Positions 19,950 to 27,907 of a stretch of 64,000 nucleotides of DNA are shown here, piece after piece. A program made the position numbers and the translations under genes. The stretch's first letter is position 1. The number at the start of each line of letters is the position of its first letter. The notes under the pieces were generated by a model. It was not told the DNA's origin, did not search any database, and worked only from the letters and a program-made list of their open reading frames with translations. The DNA is from Streptomyces sp. RKAG290 (lineage in GTDB: Bacteria; Actinomycetota; Actinomycetes; Streptomycetales; Streptomycetaceae), in contig NZ_JAJOZC010000001.1 of NCBI RefSeq assembly GCF_023701695.1, positions 1,922,001-1,986,000 of the forward strand, given 5' to 3'.

Positions 19950-21032
19950 TCAGAGGTGTGGGGGCGCTTCGATGCCGAGCAGGGACAGGCCGCCTGCGAG
20001 CACCGTCCCGGCGGCTTCGGCAAGGGCGAGCCGGGTGCGGTGGGCGGCCGAGGGTTTCTCGTCCCCGACGGGGAGCGGCGACGCCGCGTCGTGGAAGTCG
20101 AAGAACGCCTGTGCGAGGGCTTCGAGGTGGCGGGCGACCCGGTCGGGCGCGCGGCGGCGCGCGGCGGCGGCGAGGACGGCGGGGTGGTCGGCGAGGAGCG
20201 CGAGCAGCGTGAGCGCCGTGGCCTCCTCGACGGGCTCGACCTCCTCGTCCCGGGCGACGGTGATCCCGAGCAGCGCCGCGCCGCGGCCGAGCGCGCGGGT
20301 GCGGGAGTGGGCGTAGCGGACCAGGAACAGCGGATTGGCCTCGCCCTGGACGAGGAGCTCGTCCCCGAGGGGGGCGCGGTCGTGTCCGGCGGGCCGGAGC
20401 AGCCCCCAGCGGGTGGCGTCGGGTCCGAGCCGGCCGAGCAGCTGGGCGGCGGTGGCGCCGGCCGGGACCGGCCGTATCTCCGTCAGGGGCACGGGGGGCC
20501 GCCCGTGGGCATCGACGGTGACTCCCAGCCGTGCCCAGTCCGGGTCGGGCTCCTCGTCGCAGCTGACGCGCACGAGCGCGCCCTGCGCACGGACGAGCCG
20601 GCCCACCGCGTGGGCGGTGACCGCGGCCCGGACCTCGCGGGCGTGGCTGAACTGCAGCAGGTCCCCGGCGCGTGCGTCGCCGTGTCCGTACCGCGGTCCC
20701 TGTTGCCGCACCCGGTGCAGGAGCGCGCGCTGCGCGGCGGCGTCGAAGGAGGCGTCGAGTGTGAAGTTCAGGAATCCGGGTCCGGTGATCTCGACCCGTC
20801 CGATCCCGGGCGCCCCGGCCATCCGCTCGCGCAGGATCTCGGCCACCCGCCGTGCGGGCAGCGCGGCGGGTCCGGCCAGCTGGAGGGCGACGGCGCAGGC
20901 GTAGTCGCCGCGGCCGCCGGGCCGGGTCCTCTCCACTCGCACGCGCGCGGGCACGGGCGCGCGCAAGGCGTCCTCGTCGACCGCACGGCGCACGGCGTGC
21001 AGCACGGTCGTGGAGAGATCGACGGGGGTCAC
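19950..21032 (-). CDS. ArgRS-related protein without catalytic core (NrtL-like)
   Basis: A 360-residue protein that aligns by character with the two ends of arginyl-tRNA synthetase only. The N-terminal part (about 25-100) resembles the Arg-tRNA synthetase N domain (VEITGPGFLNFTL). The C-terminal part (about 200-355) resembles the DALR anticodon-binding domain (NPLFLVRYAHSRTRALGR). The nucleotide-binding core with HIGH and KMSKS is missing, so it cannot charge tRNA alone. A GTG at 21032 is the best start. Conserved upstream of lysA in streptomycetes as far as I remember; proposed function unknown, perhaps tRNA-Arg binding. Confidence 0.8.
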   Translation of the reverse strand: MTPVDLSTTVLHAVRRAVDEDALRAPVPARVRVERTRPGGRGDYACAVALQLAGPAALPARRVAEILRERMAGAPGIGRVEITGPGFLNFTLDASFDAAAQRALLHRVRQQGPRYGHGDARAGDLLQFSHAREVRAAVTAHAVGRLVRAQGALVRVSCDEEPDPDWARLGVTVDAHGRPPVPLTEIRPVPAGATAAQLLGRLGPDATRWGLLRPAGHDRAPLGDELLVQGEANPLFLVRYAHSRTRALGRGAALLGITVARDEEVEPVEEATALTLLALLADHPAVLAAAARRRAPDRVARHLEALAQAFFDFHDAASPLPVGDEKPSAAHRTRLALAEAAGTVLAGGLSLLGIEAPPHL

Positions 21033-21087
21033 GGCACCAGCGTATGGGAGGGAGGGGGGCGTTTCGCGAACCGGTTTCGCCATCCGG

Positions 21088-21522
21088 TCAGCCGGCGGCG
21101 CTCTCCGCCCGCCCGGCACCGCGTCCGCCGTCCAGCACCGGCGGCCGCCCGCACTCCATCAACTGCCGCACGACGCGCACCAGCTCGCTCGGCTCGAAGG
21201 GCTTGGCGAGGAAGGCGTCGACCCCTGCCGCGACACCGTTGTCCACCTCGTACGGCGTGCAGGCGCTGATGACCGCCACGGGCAGATGGCGGGTCCGTGG
21301 GTCGGCGCGCAGCCTGGTGGCTGTCTGCAGGCCGTCCAGTCGGGGCATCACGACATCGAGCGTGATCACGTCGGGACTGAAGCGATGCACGAGATCCAGA
21401 CACTCGACACCATCGGCCGCGGTCACGACCTCGAACCCCTCAAGCTCGAGATTGACCCTGATCAACTGCCGGATGACCTTGTTGTCGTCGACAACAAGCA
21501 CGCGGCCGAGCGCCCCTGACAC
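21088..21522 (-). CDS. Single-domain CheY-like response regulator
   Basis: A 144-residue receiver protein without an output domain. It has the acidic pair VVDDN (11-15), the phospho-acceptor Asp56 in ITLDVVMP, and the Lys switch in AFLAKPFEPSEL. The C-terminal 20 residues are Gly/Arg-rich and non-conserved. The start is a GTG at 21522. No histidine kinase is adjacent, so the partner is unknown. It is followed on the minus strand by nrtL. Confidence 0.88.
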   Translation of the reverse strand: MSGALGRVLVVDDNKVIRQLIRVNLELEGFEVVTAADGVECLDLVHRFSPDVITLDVVMPRLDGLQTATRLRADPRTRHLPVAVISACTPYEVDNGVAAGVDAFLAKPFEPSELVRVVRQLMECGRPPVLDGGRGAGRAESAAG

Positions 21523-21728
21523 ACTTCGAGAGTAGGCGGGCGGAGTGTCTGCGTCCGGGTTTTGCCCACTTCCGTCCCCGGAGGGATGGCGGTACAGGTT
21601 GGCCGGATGTGCGTGCGACCGGCCCGGCAGGGCCTGTGCCACCCCGGCGGCGGCGCGGAAATACCTGTTCACAGCCACCCCGGTGAAGCTGGTAGTGTTT
21701 CACCCGTCGCAGAACAACACAGCGATAC

Positions 21729-21800
21729 GCCCCCGTAGCTCAGGGGATAGAGCATCGGCCTCCGGAGCCGGGTGCGCAGGTTCGAATCCTGCCGGGGGCA
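21729..21800 (+). tRNA. tRNA-Arg (CCG)
   Basis: Full cloverleaf on the plus strand. The acceptor GCCCCCG (21729-21735) pairs with CGGGGGC (21793-21799), discriminator A at 21800. The D arm is GCTCAGGGGATAGAGC, the anticodon loop CTCCGGA gives anticodon CCG (codon CGG, Arg), and the T arm is CAGGTTCGAATCCTG. CCA is not fully encoded (A-CC-T follows). It is the only non-protein gene in the window and marks the core/accessory boundary. Confidence 0.97.
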
Positions 21801-21816
21801 CCTTGCAAAAGGTGCC
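21797..21816 (+). other. GNRA hairpin overlapping the tRNA 3' end
   Basis: GGCACCTT-GCAA-AAGGTGCC forms a perfect eight-pair stem with a GCAA tetraloop. Its left arm includes the last bases of the tRNA acceptor. It may guide 3' processing, or reflect a past integration event. Confidence 0.5.
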
Positions 21817-21820
21817 GAAT

Positions 21821-21863
21821 AGGCCCTCTGATCAGGCATTGCGCCAGGTCGGAGGGCCTCTTT
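21821..21863 (+). terminator. Terminator of tRNA-Arg
   Basis: Inverted repeat AGGCCCTC (21821-21828) / GAGGGCCT (21852-21859) followed by CTTTC, 20 bases downstream of the tRNA on the plus strand. Confidence 0.65.
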
Positions 21864-21992
21864 CATGTGCGGGCGCGGGTCCGCGGCGGGACGCGCCCAA
21901 GGCCGCCGGCCGCCGGCCGCCGGGGCGGCGGCGCACCCTCCCGCAGCCGGTGCCCGTGCGGCGTCGCAGTCGGCCGGGGTCCGCGGGCGCGC

Positions 21993-22898
21993 TCAGACCA
22001 GCGCGCCCGAGTACTCCTCCGCGAGGAAGCGGATGGTCTGGTCGACGAAGACCCGCATCTCCCTGGAGAGGTTCTTGCCGCGTCGCCAGGCGATCTGGGT
22101 GTGCACCTCGAACGGGATGCTCCAGGGGAGGCTGACCAGCGTGCCGGCCTCCAGGGCGTCCGCCACGGTGGCGGTCGGCAGCAGGCTGATGCCCAGGCCC
22201 GCGGCGACGCCGCGCTTGATGGACTCGATCGTGCCGAACTCCAGGAAGGGCAGCGGTTCCCCGGTGCCGTCGTTGAGTTCCGCCTCGAACAACTCCCGGT
22301 AGGCGCAACCCGCTTCGGCGGAGACGACCTGGGTCTGGCGGAGAGCGTCGGTGGTGACCTTCTCGACCCGGGTCAGCGGGTGGCCGGGGGCCGAGATCAC
22401 CGTGAGCGGTTCCGAACCGAGCACCTCGGTCTGCACGCCGGCGTGCTGGGTCTCGGCCTCCATCAGGAAGCCCATGTCGAACATGCCCTGGCGCAGCGCG
22501 TGGCAGGTCTCGGCGCACAGGCTGGGGCGCAGCACTATCTGCAGAGCCGGATATCGGTGATGGAAGAACTCCAGCAGCGGGGGCATCCGGTAGGAGGTGA
22601 TGCTCTCCATCGAGCCGATCGTGAGGGCGCCGGAGGGCTCCTGCGACGCCCTCGTCGCGCCGCGCGCCTCGCCCGCAAGGGTGACCATCTGTTCCGCGTA
22701 CGGCAGGAGCCGCTGGCCGGCCTCGGTGAGCTGGATCCGGCCCCCGAGGCGGTCGAAGAGATCCACCCCGAGGGACAGTTCCAGGGACTTGATCTGGGCG
22801 GTGACACTGGACTGCGCGTACTTCAGTTCGGATGCGGCCCGAGTGAAGCTGAGCAGCGTCGCGACCTTGTGGAACGTGACCAGCTGGCGGATGTCCAT
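21993..22898 (-). CDS. LysR-family transcriptional regulator
   Basis: A 301-residue LTTR. The N-terminal winged helix-turn-helix (about 1-60; VATLLSFTRAASELKYAQSSVTAQIKSLE) is typical, and the rest is the two-lobed effector domain (about 90-290). It is the first gene left of the biosynthetic cluster and just right of tRNA-Arg. No divergent target gene is adjacent, so the target and ligand are not inferable. It could be a cluster regulator or a core gene. Upstream, 22899-23010 is AT-richer and should hold its promoter. Confidence 0.9.
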   Translation of the reverse strand: MDIRQLVTFHKVATLLSFTRAASELKYAQSSVTAQIKSLELSLGVDLFDRLGGRIQLTEAGQRLLPYAEQMVTLAGEARGATRASQEPSGALTIGSMESITSYRMPPLLEFFHHRYPALQIVLRPSLCAETCHALRQGMFDMGFLMEAETQHAGVQTEVLGSEPLTVISAPGHPLTRVEKVTTDALRQTQVVSAEAGCAYRELFEAELNDGTGEPLPFLEFGTIESIKRGVAAGLGISLLPTATVADALEAGTLVSLPWSIPFEVHTQIAWRRGKNLSREMRVFVDQTIRFLAEEYSGALV

Positions 22899-23010
22899 AG
22901 CCCCTCCTGGGTTCGGCTGACGCCGTACTCAATACTCCTTTCCCAGGAAATCAAGCCGGGCCGGGCAAGGCCAGAACATGGGGGTGTCTGATCCAGGACA
23001 CCGGCCGTCA

Positions 23011-24054
23011 TCATTCGGACACGTCGATGCCGGCGAATACCGGGAGTTCTGCTTGGTCGTCGGGAATCAGTCCCTGACGACCGATCAGTAATCCGGCCTG
23101 GAACCGACTGGTCGCGCCGATTTCCTCCATGATTGCAGAAATGTGACGACGGCAGGTCCTGGTCGCCATACCGAGACGTCTGGCGATCACCTCGTCCTTC
23201 ACACCCATGGCCATCAGCCGAAGAATTGACATTCGAAGATCCTCGGCGACCTGTTGGTATTCAATGGTCCGCCCCACGTCGAACGGCTGGCTTCCCTGCC
23301 ATACGGACTCGAATGAGCGGCAGAGGTACGCGACGAGCGTGGGGTCCGAGACAATGGCCGCACCGGGCGGTTCTTTTCCGGTGCGTTCCTTGGGTATGAA
23401 CGCCAGTTTTCGGTCGTAGATGATGAGGCGTTCGGCGAGTTCCTCGGCGGTGCGGACCTCCGCGCCCTCCTCGCAGATCTGCCGCACGTAGGTACGCGTG
23501 GCGAGGCTGGAGCGGGCGGTGTGCTGGTAGAGCGTGCGGATGCGGATGCCGCGCCGCCGCATCTCCAGGGTCTGCATCAGGTCCTGTTCCAGCATCTCGG
23601 CGCTGCGGCCGCCGCCCGGCTGAAGGCTGATCCGCTCCTCGGTGCACCGGCGGCGGGCCAGGTCGATCTCACGGCGCACCTCTTCGAAGTCGTCCAGCAC
23701 CCGGATCGGCGGCAGATCGTCGGTGGCCGACCGTTCGTGGGAGCGGTAGACCTCCGCCAGGACCCTCAACTGCCGGTGGATGCCGGCGATCTGCTGGCGC
23801 CGCTGCGCGATCGACACCTCCAGCGGCGTGACCAGTTCGGCCTCGGCCACGTCGGGGTTGAGCGGCACCATGGTGGGGCCGGACCCCACCGGGCCGAGCA
23901 GCCGCAGCTCATGCAGGGTTTCCCGGGCCTGCGCGATCAGCTCGACGCCGACACCCAGCCCGGCCGCGATCTCCTCGTCGTCGAAGACCCCCTTGCGCAA
24001 GGCCCACGCGTAGGCGTCCACGGCCACGCCGTCCAGCAGCAAACGCTCCCCCAT
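23011..24054 (-). CDS. LuxR-type HTH regulator with long N-terminal domain (regulator 1)
   Basis: A 347-residue protein. The C-terminal 65 residues form a LuxR-type tetra-helical DNA-binding domain (LMAMGVKDEVIARRLGMATRTCRRHISAIMEEIGATSRFQ). The N-terminal part begins with a helix-turn-helix-like segment (VFDDEEIAAGLGVGVELIAQARETL, about 20-45), then a helical region and a ligand/HK-like middle domain without PAS or receiver motifs. The same architecture recurs at 31717-32702. The ATG at 24054 follows GGGAGGGG. Likely a pathway-specific regulator of the adjacent cluster (inference). Confidence 0.85.
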   Translation of the reverse strand: MGERLLLDGVAVDAYAWALRKGVFDDEEIAAGLGVGVELIAQARETLHELRLLGPVGSGPTMVPLNPDVAEAELVTPLEVSIAQRRQQIAGIHRQLRVLAEVYRSHERSATDDLPPIRVLDDFEEVRREIDLARRRCTEERISLQPGGGRSAEMLEQDLMQTLEMRRRGIRIRTLYQHTARSSLATRTYVRQICEEGAEVRTAEELAERLIIYDRKLAFIPKERTGKEPPGAAIVSDPTLVAYLCRSFESVWQGSQPFDVGRTIEYQQVAEDLRMSILRLMAMGVKDEVIARRLGMATRTCRRHISAIMEEIGATSRFQAGLLIGRQGLIPDDQAELPVFAGIDVSE

Positions 24055-24106
24055 TGCCCCTCCCCCACCGCATCGGCACTTCTGCCTGTCCACTTGCTGC
24101 CGGTCC

Positions 24107-24137
24107 ATCCTAGGACAGTTCCTGCCACTCGAAGTGG
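24107..24137 (-). promoter_or_regulatory. Promoter of regulator 1 with palindrome over the -35
   Basis: On the minus strand there is a perfect TAGGAT -10 (24112-24107). Seventeen bases upstream the -35 position is a poor match (ACTTCG) but lies inside the palindrome CCACT-TCG-AGTGG (24125-24137). A weak -35 covered by a palindrome suggests activator or autoregulatory control. The predicted leader is about 46 bases. Confidence 0.5.
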
Positions 24138-24207
24138 ATCTCCATAAATGGCACGGTTCTCTTGCGGCCAGAAAATACATCAGCCAACCAGCCCAGGGGG
24201 ATACGCA

Positions 24208-24402
24208 ATGATGAACACCCGTCATTCAGTTGTCCGGAGCATCCCGGTGATCGCACTGGCCTTCGGAGTTCTCTACTCCGCCACGCCCTCGACACCGACC
24301 GCTTCCAGCCACGAAACCGCACAAATAAACACGGTGGCCGATGACAAATGGGACAACATACCGACGGACCATATTTCATCGTTCAACAGAGAAATCTCTT
24401 GA
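24208..24402 (+). CDS. Candidate small secreted peptide, divergent from regulator 1
   Basis: A 64-residue plus-strand frame starting MMNTRHSVVRSIPVIALAFG, with AGGGGG seven bases before the ATG at 24208. Basic N-terminus, hydrophobic core (about 10-25) and a Ser/Thr/Pro stretch suggest a signal peptide, leaving a mature polar peptide of about 30-35 residues (HETAQINTVADDKWDNIP...). It is the only plus-strand protein candidate next to the cluster and is transcribed away from the LuxR-type regulator. Codon bias is weaker than in neighbours, as usual for small peptides. No family recognised. It could be a secreted signal or simply a spurious frame. Confidence 0.5.
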   Translation: MMNTRHSVVRSIPVIALAFGVLYSATPSTPTASSHETAQINTVADDKWDNIPTDHISSFNREIS

Positions 24403-24434
24403 GCTCAATCGCGTATACCCCGGAAGGGCACACC

Positions 24435-24506
24435 ATGACAGCGACTCGCCCCACGGACCCGACCCGCTGCCCGGCAGAGGGCTTCGACACCCTGCACTGG
24501 CCGTGA
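24435..24506 (+). CDS. Candidate 23-residue peptide ORF
   Basis: ATG at 24435 preceded by GGAAGGG at six bases. It encodes 23 residues with one Cys and a C-terminal LHWP, ending TGA at 24504-24506, 32 bases after the 64-residue peptide gene and in the same direction. The codons are GC-ending (ACG, GAC, CCG, ACC, CGC, TGC), as in real Streptomyces genes. No leader/core pattern known to me. It ends 31 bases before the convergent dioxygenase stop. Confidence 0.3.
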   Translation: MTATRPTDPTRCPAEGFDTLHWP

Positions 24507-24537
24507 AACAGCGGAACCATTGTCTCCGCTCTCCTCG

Positions 24538-25569
24538 TCAGTAGTGAACTCGCCGGTCCGCGGGGGTCACCCGGTAGCGGATGTTCCACAGGCTCCGGCG
24601 CACGTAGGCGCGTTGCAGCCAGCGATCCCGGCCGTCGTGCCGGGCCACGAACTCCGATCGTGCGTGCACTCCCTTGCGGTTGTTGATCAGAAGCGCCTGC
24701 CCCGGCTCCAGGCACACCGTGTGCGCCACCGCCCGGCACGCGTCCTGCAACTGCCCGAAGGCCGTCACGGCCCCCCTCGTCAGGGGATGCACGCCATTGG
24801 CCGAAATCGTGATCTCCGGATACTCCGCCGCCCCGCTGATGATCGGCACGGGATCGGACAGCACCTGTCCACCGCCCGCGGCACTTCGGGTGTAGCTGCC
24901 CGGCGCGTCGAGCCGGAACAGCGGACTGCGCAGCACCTCCAGCGCCTGCTCCGTCAGCTGCCCGCAGATGTCGCGGGCGTCCGCGTAATGCGTGGCGGCC
25001 GCTCCCGAGCGGTCGCCACGCAGGCAGTTGAGCACCAGGAAGTCCGGGTTGGCGATGTCGTAGCGCCCGGTCGAGTCGTAGGTGATGTCGCTGTGGAAGT
25101 TGAGGAAGACCGCCGAACCCTGGTTGGTCTGGGTCCTCTCGCCCCCGCGCACCGGGACGACGTCGTGGACGATCCGGCCGTCCTTCTCGGTGAGGACGCC
25201 GATGGGCTCACCGATCAGGCCGGCCAGTCCCAGCAGGACGCCCTCGGCGACGAAACCCCGCTTGCCACGGCCGGGACCGCCGTCCGCCGGGGTGGGCGGC
25301 AGGGTCTCGTCGACCGGGAGATTGTGTACGAAGACGCCGCCCGGCGTGTCGATGTGCCGGCCGAAGTCCAGTACCTGCTGCAGCAGTTCCAGCGGAAGGG
25401 CCGCGAAGACCCGGTGGTAGCGGGTCATGGCCCGGTCGATGTCCGCCACCGGGTCCGGCAGCAGGGCCAGTTCGGCGCCGATCGCGTCGCGCACCGCGTC
25501 AGGGAGCACCAGCTCCCCGAAAGTGGGCGCCGTACGCCGGTCCGCTGCCTGGAGGATTTCAGTACTCAC
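24538..25569 (-). CDS. Fe(II)/2-oxoglutarate amino-acid hydroxylase, VioC/AsnO (clavaminate synthase-like) family
   Basis: A 343-residue non-heme iron enzyme. The metal triad is visible as H159-x-D161 (FHSDITYD) and distal H302 (GVHARSEF); an Arg in RWLQRAYVRR (about 316-325) would bind 2-oxoglutarate. The segment PDFLVLNCLRGDRSGAAAT matches the layout of the family that beta-hydroxylates free or carrier-bound Arg, Asn and related residues (VioC, AsnO). These often have Glu as second ligand; here it is Asp. The GTG at 25569 has AGGAG about nine bases upstream. It is four bases from the aspartate kinase gene, so its substrate is plausibly an aspartate- or glutamate-derived amino acid (inference). 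Confidence 0.85.
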   Translation of the reverse strand: MSTEILQAADRRTAPTFGELVLPDAVRDAIGAELALLPDPVADIDRAMTRYHRVFAALPLELLQQVLDFGRHIDTPGGVFVHNLPVDETLPPTPADGGPGRGKRGFVAEGVLLGLAGLIGEPIGVLTEKDGRIVHDVVPVRGGERTQTNQGSAVFLNFHSDITYDSTGRYDIANPDFLVLNCLRGDRSGAAATHYADARDICGQLTEQALEVLRSPLFRLDAPGSYTRSAAGGGQVLSDPVPIISGAAEYPEITISANGVHPLTRGAVTAFGQLQDACRAVAHTVCLEPGQALLINNRKGVHARSEFVARHDGRDRWLQRAYVRRSLWNIRYRVTPADRRVHY

Positions 25570-25573
25570 TCGT

Positions 25574-26698
25574 TCACACTCCTGCGAGACGGGACTGGGG
25601 ACCATGGCCGGCGAACGGGAAGTCCATCCGGTCATGGAGTCGTTGCGCGAGATGCAGTGCGTCCTCCCCGCTCTCGGCGATGTGTGCGGTGACCTTGCTG
25701 CCGTGCACCTCGGCGACCGGGACTCCCAGGTACCGCCCCGGCTCGATGCCGTGCGCGCGCTGCACGGTGTCCACGTCGACGTAGCCGCCGACCACCGCGA
25801 CCCACGGCCCGCCCGTCTGGCGCACCGTCTCGATCCCCGCCTGGTGGAAGGCGTGGTGCGCGGCGTCGGCCCGGGCGTCGTCGGCGTAACCCAGCACCGA
25901 GGAGCGCTGGTTGAAGATCACCGCAGACATCTGGTCGCCGCCGGTGCCGATCCTGGTGCCCACGGTGTACGGGGACCGGTTGTAGCGCAGCACGATCTCG
26001 ATGCGGTGGCGCAGGGCGAGTTGCACGGCGCGGCGGTGCAGCACCTTCGCCCCGTGCAGGGACATCAGGGCGGCCATGTTGTACGAGACGTGCGGCAGCA
26101 GCCGGGCCCCGGTGACCAGGTGCGGATCGGACGTGTAGATGCCGTCGACGTCCGAGTGGATCTCGCAGGTGTCGCTGCGGACCGCCGCGGCGACCGCGAG
26201 CGCGGACAGGTCCGAGCTGTTCTTGCCGAGCCAGGTCGGCCGCCCCTGGCCGTCCGCCGCCTGGCCGCCCGGCACCACCACGACCTCGTGCTGCTCCAGC
26301 GCCCTGCGCAACGGGCCGGGGTCCGTGCCGGTCACCCGGGCCCAGAGGAAGGAGGAGTTGGTGGTCAGCCCGATCTGGTGGCCGGCCAGCACCGTCGCGC
26401 TGCGGCCGGCGCGGTGCAGGGCGGTGGCCAGCAGATGGGCGCTGACCAGGTCGCCGGTGGTGAGCAGGCCGGCCGCGGTGGCGTCCTGGGGGTGCGGGTT
26501 GACCTCGTGCAGGCGCTCGCGCAACCCCTCCGTCTCCCCCCGCATCGCGCTGACCACGACCACCAGCGGGCGGCCCTCGGCCCGGATCCGGGTGTCGAGC
26601 CCGGCCGCCAGGTCCTGGTAGGCGGCGTGGGAACGGAAGGTGGAACCGCCGAACTTCAGCACGGCGGGGCGGTTGCTCGCGCTCGTCCGGGCCCTCAT
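25574..26698 (-). CDS. Aspartate kinase-like enzyme, cluster copy
   Basis: A 374-residue amino-acid kinase family protein. It has the N-terminal LKFGGST (14-20), VVVVSAMRGETEGL, LTTGDLVSAHLLATAL, KNSSDLSALAVAAAV (family RGGSDTTA) and SDVDGIYTSDP. The kinase domain (about 10-270) is complete, but the C-terminal part is short and shows only a degenerate regulatory region in place of the two ACT domains of housekeeping aspartokinases. It may therefore be insensitive to Lys/Thr feedback (inference). The ATG overlaps the asd stop as ATGA. Likely substrate is aspartate or the 3-methylaspartate made by the cluster mutase. Confidence 0.88.
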   Translation of the reverse strand: MRARTSASNRPAVLKFGGSTFRSHAAYQDLAAGLDTRIRAEGRPLVVVVSAMRGETEGLRERLHEVNPHPQDATAAGLLTTGDLVSAHLLATALHRAGRSATVLAGHQIGLTTNSSFLWARVTGTDPGPLRRALEQHEVVVVPGGQAADGQGRPTWLGKNSSDLSALAVAAAVRSDTCEIHSDVDGIYTSDPHLVTGARLLPHVSYNMAALMSLHGAKVLHRRAVQLALRHRIEIVLRYNRSPYTVGTRIGTGGDQMSAVIFNQRSSVLGYADDARADAAHHAFHQAGIETVRQTGGPWVAVVGGYVDVDTVQRAHGIEPGRYLGVPVAEVHGSKVTAHIAESGEDALHLAQRLHDRMDFPFAGHGPQSRLAGV

Positions 26699-27753
26699 CG
26701 GGTGCCTCCGGCCAGGAAGCCGCGATCCAGCACGTACTCGGCGATCTGCATGGCGTTCAGGGCGGCGCCCACCCGGAGGTTGTCCGACACCAGCCACATC
26801 CAGAAGCCCCGTGGATTGTGCGGGGCCACCCGCACCCGGCCGACGTGCACGTGATCGGGATGCCCCGCGGTGAGCGGGGTGGGGAAGGCAGCCCGGTCCT
26901 CCGCGTCGTGCACGGTGACCTCGGGCAGTGCGCTCAGCAGCGTGATCAGGTCGTCGCGGGCCACCGGGGAACCCGCCTCGACCCAGACCGACTCGGCATG
27001 GCAGTTGACCACCGGGACGCGCACGCAGGTGGCGGTGAGGTCCAGGTGCGGAAGCCCGAGGATCTTGCGGGATTCCTGGAGCATCTTCTGCTCCTCCAGG
27101 GTGAACCCGCTGTCCAGCAGCCTGTCGATGAAGGGGACGACGTTGAAGGCGAGCGCCGGCTTGAAGCGCTCCGCGGGAAGGTCGGCGTCCGGGTCGCGCA
27201 GTGCGACCTCGCTGCCTTCGAGCAGCTCCTCGATGCCGTGGTGGCCCTCGCCCGAGGCGGCCTGGTAGGTGCTCGTCACCACCTGCCGGATGCCCCAGCG
27301 CCGCTCGATCGTCTGCAGCACCCGTGTCAGGGGAATGGTCGAGCAGTTGGGGTTCGCGATCACGCCGCTGACCGGACGGGTCTCCAGCACATGGCCGTTG
27401 ACCTGCGGCACGACGAGCGGTGTCTTGGGGTCCATCCGGAAGGCGTTGGTGTTGTCGATCACCACCGCTCCCTGTGCGGCCGCGGTCCCCGCCCACTCCT
27501 CGCTCACCGAGGTACCGGCCGAGAAGAAGGCGATGTCGGCGCGGCCGAAGTCGAACTCCTCCAGCGCCTGGACCGGGTAGGAGCGGCCGTCGACGGCGAG
27601 CCGCCGGCCGGCGCTGCGCGTCGAGGCGACGAGGTGGATCTCGCGGTAGGCCAGTGCCCGTTCCTCGATCAGTTCGATGAGGGTGCTGCCCACGGCTCCC
27701 GTCGCACCGACGACGGCGATGCGAGGGGCGGTGGGGTCGGTGACGAGAGTCAT
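26695..27753 (-). CDS. Aspartate-semialdehyde dehydrogenase, cluster copy
   Basis: A 352-residue enzyme reducing aspartyl phosphate to aspartate semialdehyde. NADP-binding VVGATGAVGSTL (14-25), catalytic Cys137 in ANPNCSTIP, and the active-site His252 in VNCHAESVWVE are present, with the substrate arginine nearby (CVRVP). The ATG at 27753 has GGAG seven bases before it. Pairing with the kinase gene reproduces the first two steps of the aspartate pathway inside the cluster. Confidence 0.92.
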   Translation of the reverse strand: MTLVTDPTAPRIAVVGATGAVGSTLIELIEERALAYREIHLVASTRSAGRRLAVDGRSYPVQALEEFDFGRADIAFFSAGTSVSEEWAGTAAAQGAVVIDNTNAFRMDPKTPLVVPQVNGHVLETRPVSGVIANPNCSTIPLTRVLQTIERRWGIRQVVTSTYQAASGEGHHGIEELLEGSEVALRDPDADLPAERFKPALAFNVVPFIDRLLDSGFTLEEQKMLQESRKILGLPHLDLTATCVRVPVVNCHAESVWVEAGSPVARDDLITLLSALPEVTVHDAEDRAAFPTPLTAGHPDHVHVGRVRVAPHNPRGFWMWLVSDNLRVGAALNAMQIAEYVLDRGFLAGGTR

Positions 27754-27907
27754 CAGGGTTCTCCGATCCGGAGGGGCACGGTTGCGGGTGCGTGGGCCGG
27801 TCCTGCGGGTTCGTGGCCCGGCAGGCCGGGGCGGGGGTGCCCGCCGTCGGGTCCGCGGGGTGGTCTCCACCGGCGTCGCGGCGGGCGCGGGCCGGGGCCG
27901 CGGGCCG

